Positions 45,169 to 53,556 of a stretch of 64,000 nt of DNA are shown here, piece by piece (position 1 is the stretch's first letter; every line of letters starts with the position of its first letter). Both the position numbers and the translations under genes were made by a program. Below the pieces are notes generated by a model. It did no database searches. It saw only the letters and a program-made list of their open reading frames with translations, and was not told the origin of the DNA. This DNA is from Pseudomonas fluorescens NCIMB 11764 (GTDB taxonomy: Bacteria > Pseudomonadota > Gammaproteobacteria > Pseudomonadales > Pseudomonadaceae): positions 2,562,001 through 2,626,000 of the forward strand of contig NZ_CP010945.1 of NCBI RefSeq assembly GCF_000293885.2. The letters run 5' to 3'.

Positions 45169-45864
45169 ATGAGCATAGTTCGGACAGCATTACCCTTGGT
45201 TCTGCTAACCAGTGTGTTGACTGGTTGCGCAGGTTTGCAGAAAACCGACTGGCCGACCTGTGCGGCAGTCGGCGGTGTAGTCGGTGCAGGTCTCGGCGCG
45301 ACCGAGAGTTCGGCATGGGCGGGGTATGGCGCGCTGGCAATCGGCGGTATGGCCGCAGCCTATTGCTGGGTTCACGGTGATGGCGACGAAGACGGCGACG
45401 GCGTGCCGGACAGCCGCGACAAGTGTCCGGGTACGCCTAAAGGCGTGCAGGTCGATGCCGATGGCTGCCCACCACCAGTCCCTGCGCCAGTGGTTGAAGA
45501 GGTGGTTGTGGTCAAGGAAGAAACCATCGTCATCCGCGATGTTCACTTCCAGTTCGACAAAGCCACACTCACTCCTTCCGACAAGCTGGTACTCGACAAA
45601 GTCGCCACTCGCCTGAAACAGGAATCTACCACCGCACGCCTGACCGTCACTGGCCATACCGACAGCGTGGGCAGCGATGCCTACAACCAGAAACTGTCTG
45701 ATCGTCGCGCGCACTCGGTGGTTGATTACCTCGTCAAGGATGGCGTGCCGCGCAGTAGCTTCGTGTCTGTGACCGGTGCCGGTGAAAGCCAGCCTGTTGC
45801 CGATAACAAAACCGCTGACGGCCGTGCGTTGAACCGTCGTACCGAAATCAAGATCGAGCGTTGA
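45169..45864 (+). CDS. OmpA-family lipoprotein with TSP3-like calcium repeat (first of tandem pair)
   Basis: 231 aa. Lipobox LTGC with Cys20; glycine-rich hydrophobic segment (AAVGGVVGAGLGATESS, about 32-48) that may insert in the membrane; a thrombospondin type 3-like Ca-binding stretch (GDEDGDGVPDSRDKCPGTPKG, about residues 72-92, in pieces) and a C-terminal OmpA peptidoglycan-binding domain (about 121-231, with LTVTGHTDSVGSDAYN and NRRTEIKI). Likely an outer-membrane lipoprotein anchored to peptidoglycan. Next gene is a paralogue. Confidence 0.92.
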   Translation: MSIVRTALPLVLLTSVLTGCAGLQKTDWPTCAAVGGVVGAGLGATESSAWAGYGALAIGGMAAAYCWVHGDGDEDGDGVPDSRDKCPGTPKGVQVDADGCPPPVPAPVVEEVVVVKEETIVIRDVHFQFDKATLTPSDKLVLDKVATRLKQESTTARLTVTGHTDSVGSDAYNQKLSDRRAHSVVDYLVKDGVPRSSFVSVTGAGESQPVADNKTADGRALNRRTEIKIER

Positions 45865-45900
45865 GTCCCTTCCGCTCCGCGGCTTGTGCAGTCGCGGATG

Positions 45901-45946
45901 CGGGTCTTTACTCCTGTGTGACCGGCATCTGCCGGTAACACAGGAG
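45901..45946 (+). promoter_or_regulatory. SD-sequestering hairpin before the second OmpA-type lipoprotein gene
   Basis: CGGGTCTTTA, then CTCCTGTGT (45911-45919), G, ACCGGC, loop ATCT, GCCGGT, A, ACACAGGAG (45938-45946). The stem is 9 + 6 bp with one G/A mismatch, and its 3' arm is the Shine-Dalgarno, 9 nt before ATG 45956. There is no T run after it, so it is not a standard terminator of the gene upstream. Same architecture as 45116-45160 but different paired bases. Confidence 0.65.
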
Positions 45947-45955
45947 CTTTCAACC

Positions 45956-46666
45956 ATGAGCCTTCTCCCCAGAACCCTCTTGCCGGTGCTGCTGCTTGGC
46001 GGCGTATTGACCGGTTGCGCGACTCACAGCGATGGCACTGCCCCCCTCAATCAACGTACCTGGCCTGTCTGCAGCGTTATCGGCGGTCTGGTCGGTGGAG
46101 GCCTGGGCGCTCTGGAGAGTAGCGGCTGGGCGGCGGGCGGAGCGGCACTGGGGATCTTGACCGGGGGCTTGATCTGTTATGCCCAGGACGGCGATGAAGA
46201 CGACGATGGTGTATTCGATCGACGCGATCGCTGCCCTGATACCCCGGCCAATACCCCGGTTGAACATCATGGTTGTCCGTTGCCGCAATACCCGGCCAGC
46301 GTGAAACCTGTGCAAACCGAAGTCATCACTCTGAGCGATGCGGGCGACGTGCTGTTTGCCTTCAATAATTCCGACCTGACGCCCTCGATGCAAAGTCAGC
46401 TGGACGCGCTGATGCCCACACTGCAAAGCGCCGATGTGGTGAGCATTAAAGTGATCGGCCATACCGACAGCGTAGGTTCGGACACTTATAACCAGGCGCT
46501 TTCAGAACGACGCGCCAGCAGCGTGGCGGCTTACTTGTTGGGCATGGGCCTGGCGCCGAACAAACTCACCAGCGAAGGCCGGGGCGAAAGTCAGCCCGTG
46601 GCTGATAACGAAACAGACGAAGGCCGCGCGAAAAACCGTCGCGTGGAATTGCACATCAATCGCTGA
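45956..46666 (+). CDS. OmpA-family lipoprotein (second of tandem pair)
   Basis: 236 aa from ATG 45956 (MSLLPRTLLPVLLLGGVLTGC, lipobox Cys21). Same plan as its neighbour: glycine-rich segment (VIGGLVGGGLGALESSG), a DGDEDDDGVFDRRDRCPDTPAN calcium-type repeat (in pieces) and OmpA domain (IKVIGHTDSVGSDTYN to KNRRVELHINR). Starts of both OmpA domains and their order argue for a tandem duplication followed by divergence. Confidence 0.92.
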   Translation: MSLLPRTLLPVLLLGGVLTGCATHSDGTAPLNQRTWPVCSVIGGLVGGGLGALESSGWAAGGAALGILTGGLICYAQDGDEDDDGVFDRRDRCPDTPANTPVEHHGCPLPQYPASVKPVQTEVITLSDAGDVLFAFNNSDLTPSMQSQLDALMPTLQSADVVSIKVIGHTDSVGSDTYNQALSERRASSVAAYLLGMGLAPNKLTSEGRGESQPVADNETDEGRAKNRRVELHINR

Positions 46667-46814
46667 GCCACGTGATAGAGCCGTCGGACAGCCATTTCGG
46701 TTGTTCCGATGGCCATTCGGCGGCCTTCATGAAGAATTTTCCGTTGCCCTCTGGCTTATCCCGCGTGGAAGCCGTTACTGTGCGCGCAAAGAATAATTCT
46801 CAACGGGGGCGCGT

Positions 46815-47093
46815 ATGAAGGTGTTTTGGGGGCTGGGGAAGCTGTTGACCCTGCTGTTCTGGCTGGTGGTCCTGGTCAATCTGATGACGCCGTTTGTCAA
46901 TCCGCTGCACCTGTTGGTCAATCTGGCCGGCGGTCTGTTGGCGTTCCTGCATCTTCTCGAGGCGGTGTTCTGTTTCCGCAGCCTCAGAGGTCGTGCCCAC
47001 CCTTGGCGCGATCGCTTGAAGATTGTCTTTTTCGGTGTTTTCCACCTGCAAACCCTTCCGGCTCCCGCCGTCTCTAAGGCATCCCATGCGTAA
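46815..47093 (+). CDS. DUF1145 family membrane protein
   Basis: 92 aa, begins MKVFWGLGKLLTLLFWLVVL. Two to three membrane segments (about 5-25, 31-50 and 68-78) with NPLHLLVNLAGGLLAFLHLLE, the pattern of YhhL/DUF1145 inner-membrane proteins. Function unknown. Its 3' end overlaps the start of the next gene by 8 nt, so they are probably coupled. Confidence 0.85.
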   Translation: MKVFWGLGKLLTLLFWLVVLVNLMTPFVNPLHLLVNLAGGLLAFLHLLEAVFCFRSLRGRAHPWRDRLKIVFFGVFHLQTLPAPAVSKASHA

Positions 47094-47844
47094 ACTCTGT
47101 CTGCTCGCCGCTTTCATCAGCCCGCTCGCCTGCGCCCAAGTGATCAGCGTCGAAACCAACTCGCTGATGCGCCTGCCCAACACTGTCAGCACCATGCAGC
47201 TGGAACGCCTGGAAGTGGCCGATTACGGCACGCTGCTGATTCCCTCGAACGTGACCGAAGTCACCGTGGGCGAATTGCACCTGGGGCGTGAAGCGCGGAT
47301 CGCCATCGTGCCGAGCGAAAATGCCCTGGAGTTGAAGATCAACCGTGCCGAACTCTCCGAAGGCAGCCAGATCACCGCTCGCGGCGCGCCGGGCACTTAC
47401 CTCAAGGCAGCCCGCTCGGGGCGCAATCTGAACGTGCAGATCAAGGCACTGAACGCACCGCAGTTGTCGCTCGATGCACGCGGCGGCGCAGGGGCGCCGG
47501 GTTTTGTCGGTCTCGATGGCGCCAACGGTCAGGCGCCGGGGTGCACTTGGGGCCAGGCTGGCCGCGGAGCGGATGGCAGTAATGGCAGCGATGGTCAGCC
47601 AGGTGCGCCGGGCGCGCTGGTCAGGCTGGAAGTGCCGCGGGACTATCCGGCGGAGCAGATCAAGGTTCAAGTGGCGGGCGGCGCGGGTGGTCTGGCCGGT
47701 CCTGGCGGCAAGCCGGGGGCGGGCGGCAAGGCCAAGGGATGCCTGGTGTACAAGGCCGATGGCGGCAAGAGCGGCAAACCTGGCGTGGACGGCCAGCCGG
47801 GGCCTGCGGGTGCGGCGGGCTCGGTAACTGTTCAGCGGTTGTAA
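47086..47844 (+). CDS. Secreted collagen-like Gly-X-Y protein
   Basis: 252 aa from ATG 47086, with signal peptide MRKLCLLAAFISPLACA|Q. Residues about 20-140 form a beta-rich domain (VSTMQLERLEVADYGTLLIP, TEVTVGELHLG); the rest has two collagen-like tracts with Gly every third residue (GGAGAPGFVGLDGANGQAPG and GGAGGLAGPGGKPGAGGKAKG), separated by a short beta segment, and a third C-terminal tract (GKSGKPGVDGQPGPAGAAG). Probably a surface or periplasmic fibrous protein. It overlaps the DUF1145 gene. Confidence 0.8.
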   Translation: MRKLCLLAAFISPLACAQVISVETNSLMRLPNTVSTMQLERLEVADYGTLLIPSNVTEVTVGELHLGREARIAIVPSENALELKINRAELSEGSQITARGAPGTYLKAARSGRNLNVQIKALNAPQLSLDARGGAGAPGFVGLDGANGQAPGCTWGQAGRGADGSNGSDGQPGAPGALVRLEVPRDYPAEQIKVQVAGGAGGLAGPGGKPGAGGKAKGCLVYKADGGKSGKPGVDGQPGPAGAAGSVTVQRL

Positions 47845-47878
47845 GAACCACCGAGAACCCTTGTGGCGAGGGAGCTTT

Positions 47879-47989
47879 GTGGCGAGGGGATTTATCCCCG
47901 TTGGGCTGCGAAGCGGCCCCAATCCGGACTCCGCGTTGCCTGGTTTTACGACTGCTTCGCAGCCGAACGGGGATAAATCCCCTCGCCAC
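47879..47989. repeat. REPIN, family B variant (GGGGATTTATCCCC)
   Basis: GTGGCGAGGGGATTTATCCC on the left, GGGATAAATCCCCTCGCCAC on the right, with inner dyad GGCTGCGAAGC. A 13-bp partial copy of the ordinary family B unit (GTGGCGAGGGAGC, 47863-47875) lies directly in front of it. Confidence 0.85.
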
Positions 47990-48019
47990 GGAGTCCCTTA
48001 CCACAAAGTTGGCGAAGCC

Positions 48020-48484
48020 TTAGAACATCGGCCGCGCCGCGGCAATGGCTACCAACACCAACCCAACGATCAGATTGATCCCCACCAGCTTGCGAATCCG
48101 CCCCAGCACCGCAGCTCCCGTCGGCCAGTCCTGCGCCGCCACCGCCGTGCGCAACTCGGGCAACAGCAACGCCTGAATCCGGATAAACAGCGCCGTCATC
48201 ACCACGTACAAGCCCATCATCACCTGCACATAACGTGGCGCGGCCTCAAAACCGGCGTATTGCAGATGGATCATGCCCACCCCGCTGATCGGCAACAGCA
48301 CCACCGCCACCCAGACCCAGCGGAAAAAACCTTGAAACACTTCCACCCACAGTTTCAAGCGGGCAGGGCCTTCCAGCGCCTTCATCGCCGCAGGACGCAA
48401 GACCATCCACGCGAAAAACATGCCGCCGACCCACACCAGGGCGGACAGGAGATGCAGGGTGTAAACGATGCCAAAAGGTGTCAT
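48020..48484 (-). CDS. CopD-family membrane protein
   Basis: 154 aa, begins MTPFGIVYTLHLLSALVWVGG. Four membrane helices; the first contains HLLSALVWVGGMFF, typical of the CopD/YjiN-like family with a His that may bind haem or copper. It stands alone. Role in copper handling is not established for this form. Confidence 0.8.
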   Translation of the reverse strand: MTPFGIVYTLHLLSALVWVGGMFFAWMVLRPAAMKALEGPARLKLWVEVFQGFFRWVWVAVVLLPISGVGMIHLQYAGFEAAPRYVQVMMGLYVVMTALFIRIQALLLPELRTAVAAQDWPTGAAVLGRIRKLVGINLIVGLVLVAIAAARPMF

Positions 48485-48583
48485 TGAGGTACTCCGTTCT
48501 GCGCGGGATTAATTAGCGGGGTATGATAGCCGCCGAACCGAACCACTGAAAATTTATCCAGCGTTTTTTGCGCCCGACAATCC

Positions 48584-50728
48584 ATGATCAGCACCGAACT
48601 CAAAACCACGATCCAGGGCGCCTACTCGCGTTTTCTCGAAGCCAAGAGCCTCAAGCCGCGCTACGGCCAACGCCTGATGATCGCCGAAATTGCCAAAGTC
48701 CTCGGTGACATCGACACCGACGACGAAGGCCGGCGCAGTGGCGACCCCGCGATTGTCGCGGTGGAAGCCGGCACCGGTACCGGCAAGACCGTGGCCTACA
48801 GCCTGGCGGCGATCCCGACCGCGAAGGCTGCAGGCAAACGCCTGGTGATCGCCACGGCCACCGTGGCCCTGCAAGAACAGATCGTCTACAAGGATCTGCC
48901 CGACCTGATGCGCAACAGCGGGCTGAATTTCAGCTTCGCCCTGGCCAAGGGCCGTGGGCGCTACATGTGCCTGTCCAAGCTCGACATGTTGCTCCAGGAA
49001 GGTCACGCACAAACCGCCACGGCGCAGCTGTTCGAGGAAGAAGGCTTCAAGATCGAGGTCGATGAGGCCAGTCAGAAGCTGTTCACCAGCATGATCGAGA
49101 AACTCGCCGGCAATAAATGGGACGGCGACCGCGACAGTTGGTCCACCGCTCTGGAAGACGCCGACTGGGCGCGCCTGACCACCGACCACAGCCAGTGCAC
49201 CAACCGTCATTGCCCGAACTTCGGCCAGTGCGCCTTCTACAAGGCCCGCGAAGGCATGGGCAAGGTCGATGTCATCGTCACCAACCACGACATGGTCCTG
49301 GCCGATCTGGCATTGGGCGGCGGTGCGGTTCTGCCGGACCCGCGCGACACCATCTACGTGTTCGACGAAGGTCACCACCTGCCGGACAAGGCCATCGGCC
49401 ACTTCGCTCACTACACGCGTCTGCGTTCCACCGCCGACTGGCTGGAAACCACCGCCAAGAACCTCACCAAATTGCTTGCCCAGCACCCGCTGCCGGGCGA
49501 TCTGGGCAAGCTGATCGAGCAGGTGCCGGAACTGGCCCGTGAGATCAAGACCCAGCAACAGTTCATGTTTTCTGCCTGCGAACAGGTCGCCGATTTCAAA
49601 CCCGGCGAAGACGTCGAAGGTCGTGAACGGCCGCGTCACCGCTTCGTCGGTGGGGTGATTCCCGAGCACATGCGCGAAATGGGCGTTGAGCTGAAGAAAG
49701 GCTTCGCCCGTCTCACCGACCTGTTTACCCGGCTCACCGAATTGCTCAAGGAAGGCATGGACGGCGAGGTCAACATCGGCATCGCCAGCAACCAGGCCGA
49801 AGAATGGTATCCGCTGTTCGGCAGCCTGTTGTCGCGTTCTTCGGGCAACTGGGAATTGTGGGTCGCGTTCACCGCAGAAGACCCGGAAGACAACCCGCCC
49901 ATGGCGCGCTGGCTGACCCTGGCCGAAAGCGGTTCGCTGTTCGACATTGAGGTCAACGCCAGCCCGATCCTCGCGGCGGAAATGCTCCGGCGCAACCTGT
50001 GGAACGTCGCTTATGGGGCCCTGGTGACCTCGGCAACGCTGACCGCGCTGGGCACTTTCGACCGTTTCCGCATGCGTGCCGGCCTGCCGAAAAAGGCCGT
50101 GACCGCCGTGGTCCCGAGCCCGTTCCATCACGCCGACGCGGGTGTGTTGCGGGTGCCCGACCTGAAAGCCGACCCGCGTGATGCGCCGGCGCACACCGCC
50201 GCCATCATCCGAGACCTACCGCAACTGGTCGAAGGTTCGCGCGGCACGCTGGTGCTGTTCTCCTCGCGCAAGCAGATGCAGGACGTGTTCGACGGCCTCG
50301 ACCGCGACTGGCGCAAGCAAGTGTTCATTCAAGGCAACCTGTCGAAACAGGAAACCCTGAACAAGCACAAGGCGCGGGTCGATGGTGGCGATTCCAGCGT
50401 GCTGTTCGGCCTGGCGAGTTTCGCTGAAGGGGTCGACTTGCCTGGTGCTTACTGCGAACACGTGGTGATCGCGAAGATTCCGTTCTCGGTGCCGGATGAT
50501 CCGGTCGAAGCGGCACTGGCCGAATGGATCGAAGCACGGGGCGGCAATCCGTTCATGGAGATCTCCGTCCCGGACGCCTCGCTGAAACTGGTCCAGGCCT
50601 GCGGTCGCTTGCTGCGGACCGAAGAAGACCGCGGCACCATCACGTTGCTCGACCGACGCCTGGTCACCCAGCGTTACGGCAAAGCGATCCTCAATGCGTT
50701 GCCGCCATTCCGTCGAGAAATTTCCTGA
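48584..50728 (+). CDS. dinG: ATP-dependent DNA helicase DinG
   Basis: 714 aa, begins MISTELKTTIQGAYSRFLEA. XPD-like superfamily 2 helicase: Walker A EAGTGTGKTVAY, 4Fe-4S cysteines in YMCLSK and SQCTNRHCPNFGQC, DEAH-type box VFDEGHHLPD, and late motifs (LFGLASFAEGVDLPG, QACGRLLRTEEDRG). Unwinds DNA 5' to 3', R-loops and G-quadruplexes. Unlike E. coli, I see no LexA box in the 99-bp upstream region. Confidence 0.96.
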   Translation: MISTELKTTIQGAYSRFLEAKSLKPRYGQRLMIAEIAKVLGDIDTDDEGRRSGDPAIVAVEAGTGTGKTVAYSLAAIPTAKAAGKRLVIATATVALQEQIVYKDLPDLMRNSGLNFSFALAKGRGRYMCLSKLDMLLQEGHAQTATAQLFEEEGFKIEVDEASQKLFTSMIEKLAGNKWDGDRDSWSTALEDADWARLTTDHSQCTNRHCPNFGQCAFYKAREGMGKVDVIVTNHDMVLADLALGGGAVLPDPRDTIYVFDEGHHLPDKAIGHFAHYTRLRSTADWLETTAKNLTKLLAQHPLPGDLGKLIEQVPELAREIKTQQQFMFSACEQVADFKPGEDVEGRERPRHRFVGGVIPEHMREMGVELKKGFARLTDLFTRLTELLKEGMDGEVNIGIASNQAEEWYPLFGSLLSRSSGNWELWVAFTAEDPEDNPPMARWLTLAESGSLFDIEVNASPILAAEMLRRNLWNVAYGALVTSATLTALGTFDRFRMRAGLPKKAVTAVVPSPFHHADAGVLRVPDLKADPRDAPAHTAAIIRDLPQLVEGSRGTLVLFSSRKQMQDVFDGLDRDWRKQVFIQGNLSKQETLNKHKARVDGGDSSVLFGLASFAEGVDLPGAYCEHVVIAKIPFSVPDDPVEAALAEWIEARGGNPFMEISVPDASLKLVQACGRLLRTEEDRGTITLLDRRLVTQRYGKAILNALPPFRREIS

Positions 50729-50823
50729 TACAGCGGTGGGCAAATCTGCCTGCCGCGTTGTCTATCTCTCTGCCACCGCTTTTCCATTGGCCCATTGAGG
50801 TCGTTAGGGAGAATTTCGTTCTC

Positions 50824-53334
50824 ATGATTCGCCGTTCCTTGCCCGCCGTATTTGCCCTGTTGTTCGCAACGCCCTTGTTGGCCGCTCCGGCAGGCCAGCA
50901 GACGCTGTTCAACTTTGTGCGCCCCGCCGACGTGGTCCAGGTGGCGACTCAGGACGCCAGCCTGCCGCAATCCAATGCCGAGCAAACAGCCGAAGGCGAA
51001 GTGCTGCGTCGGGTGACGTTCAACCCTGTGGCACAGCCAACCCTGCGTTTGACTCCGCAAACCGGTGCCTGGGACTGGTCGCAGTCGGCCATGATGAGCC
51101 TGCGGATACAGAGCGCGATGAATTGGGCCGTGACCCTCTATGTGAAAATCCAGAGCAACGATGGCAAGACGCTGATCAGTCGCGTCGACCTGCCGGCCGG
51201 TCCTGCGCAGACGCTGCTGGTGCCATTGGTCGCCACTTCACCGCTGAGCCTGGGCATGAAGGCCGGGCCGCCGATGCCGATGACCGTCGACGGTCAACGT
51301 ATCCTGCTGGCCAGCAGCGCCGGCGAGCTGGAGCGCAGCCAGGTGGTGTCGGTGACCTTGTCGATGGATCAGCCGAAAGTCGCCCAAAGCATCCTGCTGG
51401 AACGCTTTGGCGTGCAGGACGGCGAGGCTGTGACTCAGGCCGTTTACGGCGGTCTGGTGGACGCTTTCGGGCAATCTACCCGGGCCAAATGGCCGGAGAA
51501 GGTCGGCAGCGACGAGCAACTCAAAAGCGCCGCCGCCAAGGAACAGCAACAAACCAAAAACTGGTTGGCCGAGCGCGAGAAGGCGTCGCTGGACAAATTC
51601 GGTGGCTGGATAAAAGGCCCGTCGTTCAAGGCCAGCGGCTTTTTCCGCACCGAGAAACGTGACGGTCGCTGGTACCTCGTGACGCCGGAAGGCCATCCGT
51701 TCTACTCGCTCGGGGTCAACACCGTTACCCCGGACGTCAACCAGACCTACATCGCCGGCCGCGAGTGGATGTTCGAGGCGTTGCCAAAACCCGACGAGCC
51801 GCTGGCCAGTCACTTTGGCGAAGGCGACAACCGTGGCGGCAATGGCGTCGATCAGGGCCGTGCCTATAACGCCGGTCGCTGGTACGACTTCTATGGCGCC
51901 AACCTGCAGCGTTTGTATGGCGCCCCTTGCGCACTGGGCAGCGACACCAAGGCCGGTGTCGCCGAAGCGGCCAAGGCCGACGCAGTTGAGGCGACGGTCG
52001 AAAAAGCCGCTGAGCAACCCGTCGTGCCTGCCACCGCCGAATCCGGTGTTGCCGAAGCCGCCAAGACTGGCGCAGAGGAAGCAAAGGTCGCGAAAGCGGT
52101 CGAGCAGAAACCCGCCGAGCCCTGCACCGCGGTGATTGATGAACAACGCTGGGCCAGCCACACCCTGGATCGCCTGCAAGCCTGGGGGTTCAACACCATC
52201 GGCAACTGGAGTGCCCCGGCACTGGCCAACGCTGATCGCCTGCCCTACACCTTGCCGCTGTCAATCGTCGGCGATTACGCCAGTATCAGCACGGGCACCG
52301 ACTGGTGGGGCGGCATGCCCGATCCGTTCGACCCGCGTTTCGCCATGGCCACCGAGCGTGCCGTGGCCATCGCCGCCCGCGATCATCGCGATGATCCGTG
52401 GCTGATCGGTTACTTTGCCGACAACGAACTGGCCTGGGCCGGTCCCGGCGACGACCCGAAAGCCCGCTATGCGCTGGCCTACGGCACTTTGAAAATGACC
52501 ACCGACGTGCCGGCCAAGCGCGCGTTCCTCAAGCAATTGCGCGACAAATACCGCAATCAGGCAGGCCTTTCCAAAGCCTGGGGCATCGACTTGCCGGCGT
52601 GGGAATTGATGGAAGATCCGGGCTTCGTACCGCCGCTGCCAAGCGCCGAGCATCCGGAAATCGAAGCCGACTTCAAATACTTCCAGAAGGTCTTTGCCGA
52701 CACGTACTTCAAAACCATTTCCGACTCGCTCAAGTGGCACGCGCCGAACCAGCTGTTGCTGGGCGGTCGCTTTGCCATTAGCACGCCGGAAGCCGTGGAA
52801 TCCTGCGCGCAGTATTGCGACGTGCTGAGCTTCAACATGTACACCCTGCAACCGCAGGACGGTTACGACTTCGCGACATTGCGCAGCCTGGATAAGCCGG
52901 TGCTGATTACCGAGTTCAACTTCGGCTCCGCCGATCGTGGCCCGTTCTGGGGTGGCGTGACGCAACTGGCCAAGGAAGAAGACCGTGGCCCGGCTTACGC
53001 CAACTTCCTGAAACAGGCGCTCGGTGAACCGTCGATTGTTGGCGTGCACTGGTTCCAGTACCTCGATCAACCGGTGACCGGCCGTCTGCTGGACGGTGAA
53101 AACGGCCACTTCGGTTTGGTGGGCGTTACCGATCTGCCGTTCCAGGGCTTTGTCGACAGTGTGCGCAAGAGCAACCTGGCGGCCGTTGATCAGCTGGGCA
53201 AAGAGGCCGAGAAGGCCAGGGCTGAGGCGGATAAAGCCAGTCACGATGCCGTGGGTGGGCGAAAAGCCGAAGCCGGCAAGGGCCCGGGGCAGGGCGCCGG
53301 GCAGGCGGGCGGGCATTCAGGCAAAGGCCATTAA
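50824..53334 (+). CDS. Secreted clan GH-A glycoside hydrolase (beta-agarase/GH50-like) with repeat insertion
   Basis: 836 aa from ATG 50824 with signal peptide (LPAVFALLFATPLLAAPA), AGGGAG about 12 nt upstream. N-terminal beta domain (about 25-230), then a TIM-barrel-like catalytic part with VLITEFNFGS (Glu697, nucleophile candidate) and GYFADNELAWAG (Glu535, acid/base candidate), as in agarase-type enzymes. Residues 377-433 are an Ala/Glu/Lys-rich insertion made of two 24-residue repeats 30 residues apart, flanked by Cys369 and Cys434. The C-terminal tail (about 800-836) is Gly/Lys/Ala-rich. Substrate unknown; no polysaccharide operon adjoins. Confidence 0.7.
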   Translation: MIRRSLPAVFALLFATPLLAAPAGQQTLFNFVRPADVVQVATQDASLPQSNAEQTAEGEVLRRVTFNPVAQPTLRLTPQTGAWDWSQSAMMSLRIQSAMNWAVTLYVKIQSNDGKTLISRVDLPAGPAQTLLVPLVATSPLSLGMKAGPPMPMTVDGQRILLASSAGELERSQVVSVTLSMDQPKVAQSILLERFGVQDGEAVTQAVYGGLVDAFGQSTRAKWPEKVGSDEQLKSAAAKEQQQTKNWLAEREKASLDKFGGWIKGPSFKASGFFRTEKRDGRWYLVTPEGHPFYSLGVNTVTPDVNQTYIAGREWMFEALPKPDEPLASHFGEGDNRGGNGVDQGRAYNAGRWYDFYGANLQRLYGAPCALGSDTKAGVAEAAKADAVEATVEKAAEQPVVPATAESGVAEAAKTGAEEAKVAKAVEQKPAEPCTAVIDEQRWASHTLDRLQAWGFNTIGNWSAPALANADRLPYTLPLSIVGDYASISTGTDWWGGMPDPFDPRFAMATERAVAIAARDHRDDPWLIGYFADNELAWAGPGDDPKARYALAYGTLKMTTDVPAKRAFLKQLRDKYRNQAGLSKAWGIDLPAWELMEDPGFVPPLPSAEHPEIEADFKYFQKVFADTYFKTISDSLKWHAPNQLLLGGRFAISTPEAVESCAQYCDVLSFNMYTLQPQDGYDFATLRSLDKPVLITEFNFGSADRGPFWGGVTQLAKEEDRGPAYANFLKQALGEPSIVGVHWFQYLDQPVTGRLLDGENGHFGLVGVTDLPFQGFVDSVRKSNLAAVDQLGKEAEKARAEADKASHDAVGGRKAEAGKGPGQGAGQAGGHSGKGH

Positions 53335-53348
53335 TCGCTGAGATCCCT

Positions 53349-53437
53349 GTGGCGAGGGAGCTTGCTCCCGCTGGACTGCGCAGCAGGCCTTTTTTGGGGC
53401 AGCTGCGCAGCCTAGCGGGAGCAAGCTCCCTTGCCAC
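53349..53437. repeat. REPIN, family B
   Basis: GTGGCGAGGGAGCTTGCTCC at the left and GGAGCAAGCTCCCTTGCCAC at the right, one mismatch; inner dyad GCTGCGCAGC. Lies 14 bp after the stop of the hydrolase gene. Confidence 0.85.
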
Positions 53438-53556
53438 AAAGGGTTCTGATCATTTCCATGGGCAAACCGACCGCCCAGCCCGCCCCTGTTCCCAAAACCG
53501 CCAATGGCTGGAACAATGCGGGCCACTTTGTAGAGCTTTGTCCGAGGGAGTAGCGG

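Noticed and set aside
45911..45946. Reading the second SD hairpin as a terminator of the first OmpA-type gene
   Set aside because: No T run follows the stem and the 3' arm is the ribosome binding site of the next gene.
48554..50194. A 546-codon minus-strand frame opposite dinG
   Set aside because: DinG is intact on the plus strand; the antisense frame has no Shine-Dalgarno and no recognisable domain.
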